Shown here one piece after another: positions 51,156-59,316 of a stretch of DNA of 64,000 nucleotides. This stretch comes from Streptomyces tanashiensis (lineage in GTDB: Bacteria > Actinomycetota > Actinomycetes > Streptomycetales > Streptomycetaceae). The notes beneath the pieces are model-generated. The model did not search any database and was not told where the DNA came from. It saw nothing but the letters and a program-made list of their open reading frames with translations. Numbering within the stretch: position 1 is the stretch's first letter; every line of letters begins with the position of its first letter. Position numbers and translations under genes: made by a program. The stretch lies in contig NZ_BMRZ01000002.1 of assembly GCF_014648895.1 (NCBI RefSeq), positions 186,001 to 250,000 on the forward strand, given 5' to 3'.

Positions 51156-51734
51156 TCAGCCGACTGCTGCGTTCGCCATACCGCTCTCACCCGCCCGTAC
51201 GAGCAGAGAGGGAACGCCGACTGATGCGGCATCGGACAGGGGTGAGAGATGGCTGGTCTCGTCATAGATCCTGCCATGCCACCACTCTCCTCCTTGATGC
51301 CATGGCTGACGGTAAGCGAAAGGGTCGGGCAGGGTTCTACGCCGCAACTCCTCGTCCAACCCGCAAACCAGGGAGGCCAGTTCACCACGCGCACGGGCCG
51401 GGAGTCTGGACAGAACCAGGGCGAGAAGGTCCCGGGCCGCAGCCACGTTCTCCCCCAGTTCGCAGTCGTCACAACCGCAGGTGGTCCTGAGCAGGTACAG
51501 GTACCGGCCCGGACGGGCCAGGAATGTCCGGTACGCGCACAAGGCTGTGCGGGTGTCGCCGGGCCCGAGGCCTTCGTCAGGAGGGCGTCGGCACTCCTCC
51601 CGGTGGATGACGGAAGCCGTCCGGCCGGAAGGCTTGTCGATACGGGTCGGCCACGGCAGGGGGACGGCTGACCGGTATGTCCGAGGGGGTATCACGTTCT
51701 GGGCGCGGAGCGCGCCGGGCCGATTACGCGGCAT
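51156..51734 (-). CDS. Protein of unknown function with a TTCGCDDCELGEN motif
   Basis: A 192-aa protein from ATG 51734 (GAAAGG upstream). The C-terminal half is well structured: LCAYRTFLARPGRYLYLLRT, TCGCDDCELGENVAAARDLL, ALVLSRLPARARGELASLVC, GLDEELRRRTLPDPFAYRQP and WHQGGEWWHGRIYDE. Relatives with this Cys motif seem common in Streptomyces (from memory). The first 60 residues are low complexity, so a later start is possible. The frame is open to 51845. Confidence 0.55.
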   Translation of the reverse strand: MPRNRPGALRAQNVIPPRTYRSAVPLPWPTRIDKPSGRTASVIHREECRRPPDEGLGPGDTRTALCAYRTFLARPGRYLYLLRTTCGCDDCELGENVAAARDLLALVLSRLPARARGELASLVCGLDEELRRRTLPDPFAYRQPWHQGGEWWHGRIYDETSHLSPLSDAASVGVPSLLVRAGESGMANAAVG

Positions 51735-51993
51735 GAGCCTTTCGGGTGGCAGCCATGCCGGGATCGTGGCACGCGCTCCTGAAGTTGTCGAGGTGTCAGC
51801 AGTACGGGAATTCCGGCCCGTAGCCGCCGTCAGCGTCGCAGGCACGGACCGTCGACGCGAGGCACGTGACGGCCTCCCGCTGCGCCGTTACGCATCATGC
51901 CGAGGACCATGCCGCCGGTCCGTCGCTCGCGTCCTCCCGGACGCTCGCTCCCAGACCGGCGACATGGTCCGCCGAACGGGTCCTGACGAAGTC

Positions 51994-53307
51994 CTAGCCG
52001 TTGACGACCTTGTCGTAGCGCAGGGCGACGTAGCCGGAGGCGGCGTGGCCCGCGATGCGGCCGTCGGTGCCGCCGTTGAGATAGTCCTGGCCGCGCATCA
52101 TGTCGTCGTTCGGGTTGGACTCGTGGATGTACGAGAACTTTCCGGCGGCCTTGTCGACCCAGCGCTCGAAGAGCACCACGTGGCCGTCCTGGGTGTTCAG
52201 CGCGTCGCCGGGCTGGAGATCGGACTTGGAGATGGTGGCGCTGACGCCCGGAAGGCTGGCGGTGGTGTAGCTGCTGTTGGCGTGCCAGGCCATGGAGATG
52301 AAGCCGGAGCAGTCGGTGCGGTAGGTGTGGTCGCCGTCGGGGTCGCCGGCGTACGCGCTCTGGCTGTAGGGGATGTCGCGGTTCAGCCAGTTCACGGCAC
52401 GGCTCAGGACCTCGCTGCGGGCGATCTGCCCGCCCCGGGTGGAGGGGGTGGGCGTGGGAGGCGTCGGCGGCTGGTACGTGCAGTCGTTGGCGAAGGCGGA
52501 CAGGAGGGTCTGGGTCCAGCCGCTCGCGTCGACCGGGTCGTCGGAGTGGTAGGCGATGTCGTCGCCCTTGCCGTCGGTGGGGTCCGCGTCGTGGTACCAG
52601 TACAGACCGCCGTTCGTGCGGCCGTAGTAGAGGCCGCCGCCGGGCGAGACCAGACTGTCGACCGCCGACCAGCCGGAGCTCTTGAGGTCCGAACGCTCCC
52701 AGTCGCCGACGCCGTTGATCTGGTAGGAGAGCAGCCTGCCGTCGCTCGTGGTGGCCACGAGGACGTCGTCGCCCGCCGCCGCGAGGGTCTTGAGGACGAA
52801 GCCCTCGTCGATCACGACGTGCTTGGCGATGTGTGCCGGTCCGGAGGGCTTGGCCTGGGAGACGTTGTAGCGGTGGAGCTGGCCGGCGACCGTGCCGTAG
52901 AGGTGGCCGGCGCCGTCGTAGGTCATCTTGTCGAAGGTCCAGCCGCTGTCCCAGATCTTGGTGACTCCGGCCAGGGCGAGGGCGTTGTCGTTGGTCTGGA
53001 CGTCGACGCGGTACAGCTCGCCGGCCGTCGACGTCACGAGGACCGTGTTGAAGTTGAGGGTGGCCATCGCCTTGGGTGTGAACCCGAGGTCAGGGCCGAT
53101 CAGCGTCTTGACCCGGTCGCCGGTGTTGGGGGATATCGCCGTGTAGGTGAGGCGTCCGTCGGCGAGGGTGCCGTAGACGGAGACGTTGCCGCCGCAGATG
53201 GCCGCGGCCTGGGCCGGCGTCGCCGAGCCGAGGGTGGCCAGGCCCAGGGACGAGGCGGCCAGGGCGAAGCCGGCGGCGAGACGGAGTGCGCGGGACGACG
53301 AGAGCAT
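51994..53307 (-). CDS. Secreted lectin-like protein with NlpC/P60-type C-terminal hydrolase
   Basis: A 437-aa secreted protein. Signal peptide about 1-35 (AxA cleavage near AQAAA). Residues about 38-280 form a tachylectin-2-like beta-propeller (AICGGNVSVYGTLADGRLTY; GWTFDKMTYDGAGHLYGTVA; GWSAVDSLVSPGGGLYYGRT). After a Pro/Thr linker, residues 291-437 look NlpC/P60- or amidase-like: catalytic C333 (YRTDCSGFISMAWH) and His376 (QPGDALNTQDGHVVLFERW). It likely binds glycans and cuts wall peptide. It shares its N-terminal module with the next gene. Confidence 0.8.
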   Translation of the reverse strand: MLSSSRALRLAAGFALAASSLGLATLGSATPAQAAAICGGNVSVYGTLADGRLTYTAISPNTGDRVKTLIGPDLGFTPKAMATLNFNTVLVTSTAGELYRVDVQTNDNALALAGVTKIWDSGWTFDKMTYDGAGHLYGTVAGQLHRYNVSQAKPSGPAHIAKHVVIDEGFVLKTLAAAGDDVLVATTSDGRLLSYQINGVGDWERSDLKSSGWSAVDSLVSPGGGLYYGRTNGGLYWYHDADPTDGKGDDIAYHSDDPVDASGWTQTLLSAFANDCTYQPPTPPTPTPSTRGGQIARSEVLSRAVNWLNRDIPYSQSAYAGDPDGDHTYRTDCSGFISMAWHANSSYTTASLPGVSATISKSDLQPGDALNTQDGHVVLFERWVDKAAGKFSYIHESNPNDDMMRGQDYLNGGTDGRIAGHAASGYVALRYDKVVNG

Positions 53308-53416
53308 GGGTCCTCCGGATGCGGGCAGCCCTGACGTACGCGTGTCGGGCTGAGGAAATGAGGGGAAGGAGCAGAGAGCGGAAGGGGCTCGGGCACGCGG
53401 GTGCGCGGCCGGCGGC

Positions 53417-54622
53417 TCAGTACCAGTTGTTGTTCAGGAAGTGGTTCCAGGCGGCGCAGGGCGTGCCGTACCGGCCGTCGATGTAGGAGAGTCCCCACTT
53501 GATCTGTGTGAGGGGGTTGGTGCGCCAGTCGTCGCCGAAGGCGTCCATCTTCGAGCCGGGCAGGGCCTGGGGGATGCCGTAGGCGGAGGAACTCGGGTTG
53601 TCGGCCCAGTAGCGCCAGCCGCTCTCCCTGGTCCACAGCTGGTCCAGGCAGTTCCACTGAGTGGTGCTGTTCCAGACTCCGCCGTCGTACGTGTTCATCA
53701 GATCGCGTCCGGCCGCCTTCACCGCGGGGATTTCGGTGCCGTCGAGCGGGTCGGAGCTGGTGGTGCAGCTGAACGTCCCCGGCTGGGCGGAGAGCAGCCC
53801 TTGCGTCCAGCCGCCGGTGTTGACAGGCGTGTCGTTGTGGTACGCGATGTCGGTGCCGGATCCGTCGGCCGGGTCGGCGTCCTTGTACCAGTACATGGCG
53901 CCCGTGGTGGCGATCCGACCGTAGTAGAGGCCACCGCCCGGCGACACGACCTGATCGAAGGCGGACCAGCCCGAGGTCTTGAGGTCGTCCCGCTTCCAGC
54001 CGCCGTCGCTGTCGATCTTGTAGGAGTAGAGCGCACCGGCCGCGGTGGTGGCGAGCAGGCGGTCGTCTCCGGCGGCGGTGAGGGTCTTCAGGACGAAGCC
54101 GCCGCCGATCTCCTTGCGCTGGCCGATGTGCGCCGAGCCGGTCGGCTTGGGCTGGGAGACCAGGTACTGGATGAGGAGGCCCCCGGCCGTGCCGTAGAGA
54201 TGGCCGTGTCCGTCGTACGTGAGCTTGTCGTGGGTCCAGCCGCTGTCGAAGAGCTTGACGGGCGGGCGCTCCAGGACGAGGGACGTGTTGTTGGTGAGCA
54301 CGTCGAGGCGGTACAGCGCGCCGGTGGTCGACGTGACGAGGATGGTGTTGAAGTTGAGGGTGGCCATCGCCTTGGGCTCGAAGCCCAGGTCCGCCCCGAT
54401 CACCACCTTCTTCAACTCGCCGGTGGCGGGCGTGATCGTGCTGAAGGTGAGGCGGCCGTCGGGGAGGATGCCGTAGATCGAGGCGGTTCCGTTGCAGGTG
54501 GTCGCGGCCTGTGCCACGGGAGCGGCGCCCACGGTCGCGGCGGTGAGGAGTCCGGCCCCGAGGGCACCGGACAGGGCCGCGATCGTGGTCTTGCGGGCAG
54601 CCTGGCGGAGGGTCGTCGTCAC
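53417..54622 (-). CDS. Secreted lectin-like protein with lysozyme/transglycosylase-type C-terminus
   Basis: A 401-aa secreted paralogue. Signal peptide about 1-40. Residues 41-280 match the neighbour's beta-propeller blade for blade (ATTCNGTASIYGILPDGRLT; GWTHDKLTYDGHGHLYGTAG; GWSAFDQVVSPGGGLYYGRI). Residues 305-401 differ: LDQLWTRESGWRYWADNPSS, AYGIPQALPGSKM and YGTPCAAWNHFLNNNWY are the signature of resuscitation/transglycosylase-like lysozyme folds, with likely catalytic E333. It is probably a wall-lytic enzyme targeted by the lectin part. Confidence 0.85.
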   Translation of the reverse strand: MTTTLRQAARKTTIAALSGALGAGLLTAATVGAAPVAQAATTCNGTASIYGILPDGRLTFSTITPATGELKKVVIGADLGFEPKAMATLNFNTILVTSTTGALYRLDVLTNNTSLVLERPPVKLFDSGWTHDKLTYDGHGHLYGTAGGLLIQYLVSQPKPTGSAHIGQRKEIGGGFVLKTLTAAGDDRLLATTAAGALYSYKIDSDGGWKRDDLKTSGWSAFDQVVSPGGGLYYGRIATTGAMYWYKDADPADGSGTDIAYHNDTPVNTGGWTQGLLSAQPGTFSCTTSSDPLDGTEIPAVKAAGRDLMNTYDGGVWNSTTQWNCLDQLWTRESGWRYWADNPSSSAYGIPQALPGSKMDAFGDDWRTNPLTQIKWGLSYIDGRYGTPCAAWNHFLNNNWY

Positions 54623-54660
54623 TGTGTTCCTTCTGGAGATGTCCGCGTGCGGAGGCGGGA

Positions 54661-54739
54661 ACAGGTACGGGCACGGGCACGGGCACGGGAGCAGGTATGG
54701 GCACGGGCACGGGTGCGGGAGCAGGTACGGGTACGGAAG
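54661..54739. repeat. GGGCAC-type short tandem repeat
   Basis: Runs of GGGCAC/GGGTAC and a longer repeat containing GGGAGCAGGTA recur through this stretch, between the lectin/lysozyme gene start (54622) and the 91-aa gene stop (54782). It lies in the presumed upstream region of the lectin gene. Confidence 0.75.
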
Positions 54740-54781
54740 GGCGTCCCGGCGTCGTCGGGGCGCGCGCGTGCCGGGCCGCCG

Positions 54782-55057
54782 TCAGCGGCGGGGTGCGGCT
54801 GCGCTGTAGCCGTGGACTCGTAGAGCGGCGCGGGCGCCGTCGAGAATGGCGCGGGCCTGGTCGAGGGCTGCCGCTTCCGAGGCGGCGCGCAGGAAGAGAT
54901 AGATGTCCACGCCGTCGTCAGAGGCTGTGGCGCGGACGTGCTCGAGTCCGTTTCCCGTGTCCGAGTGGGCCCAGATGAGGTCGGAGAGGAGTGCGAGCAC
55001 GGTGGGGAAGCCGGGGCCGTGGCGCGGCCCTTCAAGGGACGCCTGGATGACGCGCAC
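54782..55057 (-). CDS. Small acidic protein coupled to the repeat peptide
   Basis: A 91-aa protein from GTG 55057 (VRVIQASLEGPRHGPGFPTV, LALLSDLIWAHSDTGNGLEH, VRATASDDGVDIYLFLRAAS, AILDGARAALRVHGYSAAAP). GTG lies 5 nt after the peptide gene's stop and is preceded by GAGGAGG, so re-initiation is likely. The second half has an amphipathic helix. No family is recognised. It may act on, or belong with, the peptide upstream. Confidence 0.6.
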   Translation of the reverse strand: MRVIQASLEGPRHGPGFPTVLALLSDLIWAHSDTGNGLEHVRATASDDGVDIYLFLRAASEAAALDQARAILDGARAALRVHGYSAAAPRR

Positions 55058-55062
55058 CCTCC

Positions 55063-55329
55063 TCAGTCCCAGTTGATGCTGCCGTCGGAGGACTTCGGTG
55101 CCGTGTCCCAACTGATGCTGCCGTCCGAGGACTTCGGCGCCGTGTCCCAACTGATGCTGCCGTCAGAGGCGCTGACGCGGTGTCGGGCGTGGTCTCCCGC
55201 GGAGGCGCCGGCCAGCGTGGAGGCGGAGACGGCGCCGATGCCGGCAACGGCGCAGAGGACGGCGGTCGCGGCGAGGGCGGCCGAACGGGCGGTGCGGGCC
55301 GAGTGGGCGGTGCGGACGGTGCGGAACAT
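55063..55329 (-). CDS. Secreted peptide precursor with three SDGSISWD repeats
   Basis: An 88-aa protein starting at ATG 55329 (AGGGGGA upstream). Basic N-terminus and hydrophobic core (SAALAATAVLCAVAGIGAVS) give a signal peptide of about 37-45 residues. The rest is three tandem units: SDGSISWDTAPKS, SDGSISWDTAPKS, SDGSINWD. No Cys, no known modification motif and no lantibiotic or graspetide enzyme nearby. The product may be a processed small peptide, a signal or a wall-binding peptide; this is inference. Downstream is the 91-aa gene, upstream a divergent LuxR-type regulator. Confidence 0.75.
   Translation of the reverse strand: MFRTVRTAHSARTARSAALAATAVLCAVAGIGAVSASTLAGASAGDHARHRVSASDGSISWDTAPKSSDGSISWDTAPKSSDGSINWD
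55067..55168. repeat. 39-bp tandem repeat inside the peptide gene
   Basis: Units begin at 55067, 55106 and 55145, a period of exactly 39 bp (13 codons), and differ by a few synonymous-type changes. The third is partial. They code for the SDGSISWDTAPKS repeats. There are no spacers between units. Confidence 0.85.
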
Positions 55330-55498
55330 GGGAATCCCCCTGGTCGATGGTCGGGAAGCGCTGCGTTCGGTGCGGTGTACCGCGCTACGTGCTGTTCCGG
55401 GCCGTCCTCGCGGCTCTGGCCCGGATCGGGGACTACCGCCCCGCCGTTCCGGTGTTCACAATGCTGCTGTCCCCGTCACACGTGGGGAAGGAGTTGCG

Positions 55499-55536
55499 TC
55501 TGTCACCAAGTGGTCTGGCACCTTGGTGACAGACCA
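55499..55536. promoter_or_regulatory. Nested palindrome upstream of the LuxR-type regulator
   Basis: TCTGTCACCAAG (55499-55510) pairs perfectly with CTTGGTGACAGA (55522-55533), 11 nt between. A second pair, TGGTCTG (55511-55517) and CAGACCA (55530-55536), overlaps it. This is a dense operator-like element in the 269-bp space between the peptide gene and the regulator gene. Confidence 0.65.
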
Positions 55537-55598
55537 CGTCTACGATCGCGGGCAGGCACGCTCGTGGGGCGGCCGGAGCACAGCTGGGGGGCTGGGGC

Positions 55599-56585
55599 AT
55601 GCTGCAGGCAATGGGACTCGGGGCCGCTGTGGAAGCCGTCTACCGGGGGATGCTGGCCGACCCCTCGGAGGGGATCGCCGAACTCAGCACGCGCCTCGGT
55701 CTCGCACAGACGCAGGTCCGCGAGAGCCTGGACCAGCTCGTCGACCTCGGTCTGCTCAGGCCGTCACGGGACAGTCCCGGTGCGCTCCGGGCGGTACGGC
55801 CGGAACTGGGCCTGGAGGTGCTCCTGCGCCGCCAGGAGACAGAAGTGGCCCGACAGCAGAAGGAGTTGGCGCAGAGCAGGGCCGCCGCGGCACAGGTCGT
55901 CTCCGAGTTCGCCGAGCTGCGTCCGAACACCGAGGTCGACGGCGCCGAGCGGCTCGTGGGCATGGACGCCATCCAGAACCGGCTGGAAGAGCTCGCCCAC
56001 GGACTGGCCCGGGAGTGCCTGGCGATCCTGCCGGGCGGCGCGCTGTCGGAAGCCAGCATGGAGGCGTCGCGCCCGCTGGACCGGAGGGCGCTCGCCCGCG
56101 GCATCGAGATGTGCTCGGTGTACCAGGACAGTGCCCGCAACGATCCGGCGACGCTGGCCTACGCCCGGTGGCTGACCGAGCAGGGCGGCCAGGTGCGCAC
56201 CAGCCCGCTGCTTCCTCCGCGTCTGCTGGTGTTCGACCGCACGGTCGCGGTCGTGCCCATCGACCCCGACAACTCCCGTACGGGCGCCCTGTGCACGAGC
56301 GCGCCCGGCATCGTCGCCTCCTTGGTCACCTTGTTCGAGCAGACGTGGGAGGCCGCCGTCCCCCTCGGAGCGGACCGCCCCCGCGCCACCGACACGGGGC
56401 CCACCGGGCCCGAACTCGAACTGTTGAGACTCCTGGCCTCGGGCATGACCGACGAGGCGGCGAGCAAACGCCTCGGGGTGTCGCTACGCACCGTGAGACG
56501 GCAGATGGCCGCGCTGATGGAACGCCTCCACGCCACCAGCCGCTTCGAGGCGGGCCTCAAGGCGGCACGCGAAGGTTGGCTCTGA
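55599..56585 (+). CDS. TrmB-like/LuxR-type transcriptional regulator
   Basis: A 328-aa regulator. The N-terminus is a TrmB-like winged helix (MLADPSEGIAELSTRLGLAQ, then QVRESLDQLVDLGLLRP) and a coiled-coil stretch (EVARQQKELAQSRAAAAQVV). The middle resembles a TrmB sensor/PLD-like fold. The C-terminus is a LuxR/GerE helix-turn-helix (ELELLRLLASGMTDEAASKR, then LGVSLRTVRRQMAALMERLH). No receiver domain, so it is not a normal response regulator. It sits opposite the repeat-peptide gene behind a palindromic site. ATG 55599 or 55611 may be used. Confidence 0.8.
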   Translation: MLQAMGLGAAVEAVYRGMLADPSEGIAELSTRLGLAQTQVRESLDQLVDLGLLRPSRDSPGALRAVRPELGLEVLLRRQETEVARQQKELAQSRAAAAQVVSEFAELRPNTEVDGAERLVGMDAIQNRLEELAHGLARECLAILPGGALSEASMEASRPLDRRALARGIEMCSVYQDSARNDPATLAYARWLTEQGGQVRTSPLLPPRLLVFDRTVAVVPIDPDNSRTGALCTSAPGIVASLVTLFEQTWEAAVPLGADRPRATDTGPTGPELELLRLLASGMTDEAASKRLGVSLRTVRRQMAALMERLHATSRFEAGLKAAREGWL

Positions 56586-56601
56586 GACGCTGTGCCGCGG
56601 T

Positions 56602-57003
56602 TCACACGGACGTCGATGCGGCCCCTTCCGCCGCCTCGGCAGAGCCCGGCAGGTAGGGAGTGGGCCAGGCCTCATTCCACCGCCAGGTCGCCCACCGGTC
56701 GGCATCCGCGAAGACGCCGGTGCGGGAGGCCAACATCCCGAGGGTCTCCTCACGTGCGGCGTCGACGGCCCGGTGCTCGGTGTCGGTGATGATGCCCAGC
56801 CGCCGTACGTGCGCGTACTCGTCCTCGTCCTTCCACTCGTAGTGGTCGAGGCCGGCGTCGACGACTCCCCCACCTCGAAGCCCCGCATCCCCTGCCTCCT
56901 CGGCGTGGGCCCGGCCGACCTGGCGCAGCCACCCTCTCAGCCTGCCCCGGCCAGACCGGGCAAACCGCCCGATCGACGCCTTGGTCGTCGCGCGCTGACC
57001 CAC
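56602..57003 (-). CDS. Small protein of unknown function
   Basis: A 133-aa protein from GTG 57003. The second half is well conserved-looking: DHYEWKDEDEYAHVRRLGII, TDTEHRAVDAAREETLGMLA and DRWATWRWNEAWPTPYLPGS. The first half is basic and low complexity, so a later start is possible. It is convergent to the LuxR-type gene, 16 bp apart. No family is known to me. Confidence 0.6.
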   Translation of the reverse strand: MGQRATTKASIGRFARSGRGRLRGWLRQVGRAHAEEAGDAGLRGGGVVDAGLDHYEWKDEDEYAHVRRLGIITDTEHRAVDAAREETLGMLASRTGVFADADRWATWRWNEAWPTPYLPGSAEAAEGAASTSV

Positions 57004-57051
57004 CGTGCCCCGTCGTACCCCGCCGTACGCCGCCGTGCCCCGCAGGCCGGC

Positions 57052-59244
57052 CTACCGTACGGGCTCCACGGGTGGCCGACGGCCCACGTGGGCCAGGACG
57101 AGCACGGTGTCGTCGGTCGGCGCGTCCGGCAGAAGTCCGGACAGGACGGTGTCCGCTGCCTCCTCCAGCGCCTCGGGCTCCCCCGAGGTCTCCGTCAGGG
57201 CGGCCAGTCGGTCACAGAGCGCCCGCACACCCTCGTCGATGTCCTGATCGCGGGTCTCGACGAGCCCGTCGGTGTAGAGGGCGAGCAGATCCCCCTCGTG
57301 GAGTGCGATCTCGGTCGTGCCGAAGGGGAGGCCGCCGACGCCGAGGGGCACACCAAGCACGTCGTCGACCACCAGCACGGTGCCGTCGGGACGGCGGACG
57401 AGCGGCGGCGGATGCCCCGCGTTGGCGACGAGTGCGCGGCCGGTCCCGGGGTCGTACCGGATGTAGAGGCAGGTCGCGAGCTCGATGCCCGCCTCCTGGG
57501 CGCAGGCGTCGAGTTCGGCCATGAGGTCGCCGGGGTCGAGATTCTGTCGGGCCAGCGCCTTGGCGGTGATGCGCAGCCGGCCCATCGCCGCGGCGGCCGG
57601 TACGCCGTGCCCCATGACGTCGCCGACGACCAGGGCGATCCGGCCGCCGGGCAGTTCGGTCACGTCGTACCAGTCGCCGCCGACCTCCGTGACATGGCTG
57701 CCGGGAAGGTAGCGGTGGGCGATGCGCAGGGTGGGTCCGGTGGCGAGAGCGGTGGGGAGCAGGGCGCGCTGAAGGGTGAGCGCGATGTCCTGGACGCGGC
57801 TGTAGAGGCGGGCGTTGTCGAGGCAGAGGGCGGCTCGGGAGGCGAGTTCGGCGGCCAGGCTGAGGTCCTGATCGGAGAAGGCGGGGCGGGCGGCCGAGCG
57901 CCCGAACATGACGATCCCCTGGACCGTGCCGCGGGCGATGAGCGGGGCGATGAGGAGACAGGTCAGTCCGCTGTCGATGAGCAGCCGGGCGCGGGCCTGG
58001 TGGATGACGGTCCGGGTCACGAAGTCGTCGTCGACCGGGACGCAGATGGGCCGGCCCGTGCGCAGGGTCGCGTGGATGGTGGAGTCCGGCGGGTACGTCA
58101 CGTGTGTGAGACCGCTGACGAGTTCGGGCGCGGGCGGGGGCAGCGTGGTGCCGGAGGCGATCCGGCGGGTCCTGAGCGGGCTCTCGGGTACAAAGACCTC
58201 CGGCTCGTCCATCCAGTCGACCACCTCCACGGCTGCGGCGTCACAGAACTCGGGGACGACCGTGTCGACCAGTTCGCGCGCGGTGACCTCGACGTCGAGG
58301 GTGGTGCCGATGCGGGAGGCCGCGCGGTGCAGCAGATCGAGCCGTTGCCGGCCGGCGGCGGCCTCGACCAGGGCCTGCTCACGGTCGGTGACGTCCACGA
58401 GCAGCCCGCCGACACCGGGTCGTGTGCCGACGGCCCGGCTGAGCGGGAAGAGGCTCACGGAACGGATCTGGTCCCGGTCGGGGTGGCCCGGGGTGCGCAG
58501 GCCGACGAGCGCGCTGATGACGGGCCGCCCCTCGTCGGCGACGGCCCGCAGCAGGCCGGAGTAGGCGCCGCCGTCCGACGTGATCATGATGTCTTCCATA
58601 CGGCGCCCGATGTGGTCCTCGATGGGGACGCCGTCCATGTCGGCGAGGGCCTGGTTGAGGTGGACGTACCGCAGGTCCTCGTCCAGCATGACGAGTCCGA
58701 TCGGACACGTCTCGAACAGCGCGTCCAGGAAGGCGAGGTTGCTCTTGACCCGGTCGAGCTCTTCGCTCCTGCTGGCCAGGCCGACGACGACGGACCGCCC
58801 GGCGGCCCCCGTCACCGGGAAGACCCGGAGGCCGCAGTCGAACACGGCGCCGTCCCGGTGCCTCGCCGTCATTCTTACCCGCCAGTAGCCGAGAGTCAGG
58901 CCCCGCTCGACGAGCAGCTCAGCGGAATCGACCCCGTCGGCTCCTGCTCGGGGGAACAGAACGGCCGCCGACCGGCCGATCGCGTCCGCCGCCTCGTACC
59001 CGAAGAGGTCCTGCGCACCGGGCCCCCAGTAATGGATCCGGCCCTTCTCGTCCAGGCCGAGCACGGCCACGGGCACATGCTCCAGCAGGGTCCCCGGCTC
59101 CGACCACACCGGCCCGGGAGCCGCCTCCTCCCCCGACCGCCTGGATGGCACGTAGCCCCCTTCGCGCGTGCCCGCCGGCACGCCAGGTGACTCGGAAGTG
59201 ACTTTCAGGGCAATTCTGCCCGCAGTCGCCGGATCGGACATCAC
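57052..59244 (-). CDS. PAS-PAS-GAF-SpoIIE (PP2C-type) serine phosphatase
   Basis: A 730-aa protein. Two PAS domains (HVPVAVLGLDEKGRIHYWGP; LFETCPIGLVMLDEDLRYVH), a GAF domain (residues about 320-470, LVDTVVPEFCDAAAVEVVDW), then a SpoIIE phosphatase (LTLQRALLPTALATGPTLRI; GGDWYDV; VVGDVMGHGVPAAAAMGRLR; LALYTDGLVETRDQDIDEGV). The metal-binding Asp residues are present. Such proteins dephosphorylate anti-sigma factor antagonists in Streptomyces signalling. GTG 59244 or ATG 59241 is the start. No kinase domain was seen. Confidence 0.92.
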   Translation of the reverse strand: MMSDPATAGRIALKVTSESPGVPAGTREGGYVPSRRSGEEAAPGPVWSEPGTLLEHVPVAVLGLDEKGRIHYWGPGAQDLFGYEAADAIGRSAAVLFPRAGADGVDSAELLVERGLTLGYWRVRMTARHRDGAVFDCGLRVFPVTGAAGRSVVVGLASRSEELDRVKSNLAFLDALFETCPIGLVMLDEDLRYVHLNQALADMDGVPIEDHIGRRMEDIMITSDGGAYSGLLRAVADEGRPVISALVGLRTPGHPDRDQIRSVSLFPLSRAVGTRPGVGGLLVDVTDREQALVEAAAGRQRLDLLHRAASRIGTTLDVEVTARELVDTVVPEFCDAAAVEVVDWMDEPEVFVPESPLRTRRIASGTTLPPPAPELVSGLTHVTYPPDSTIHATLRTGRPICVPVDDDFVTRTVIHQARARLLIDSGLTCLLIAPLIARGTVQGIVMFGRSAARPAFSDQDLSLAAELASRAALCLDNARLYSRVQDIALTLQRALLPTALATGPTLRIAHRYLPGSHVTEVGGDWYDVTELPGGRIALVVGDVMGHGVPAAAAMGRLRITAKALARQNLDPGDLMAELDACAQEAGIELATCLYIRYDPGTGRALVANAGHPPPLVRRPDGTVLVVDDVLGVPLGVGGLPFGTTEIALHEGDLLALYTDGLVETRDQDIDEGVRALCDRLAALTETSGEPEALEEAADTVLSGLLPDAPTDDTVLVLAHVGRRPPVEPVR

Positions 59245-59316
59245 GAAGCGGGTATCCGGCCCCGCTCCGCCGGTCGAGACTCCCGGCGAGGTGCCCGTGG
59301 CCCCGACCGACGCCCG

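Noticed and set aside
55067-55168. 39-bp repeat as a CRISPR array
   Set aside because: Units touch each other without spacers, the period is an exact multiple of three, and they lie in an open gene that translates to tidy 13-residue repeats.
55063-55329. Graspetide or lanthipeptide precursor
   Set aside because: No Cys in the repeats, no LanM/LanBC gene, and the only ATP-grasp gene is about 45 kb away. A signal peptide is also unlike those precursors.
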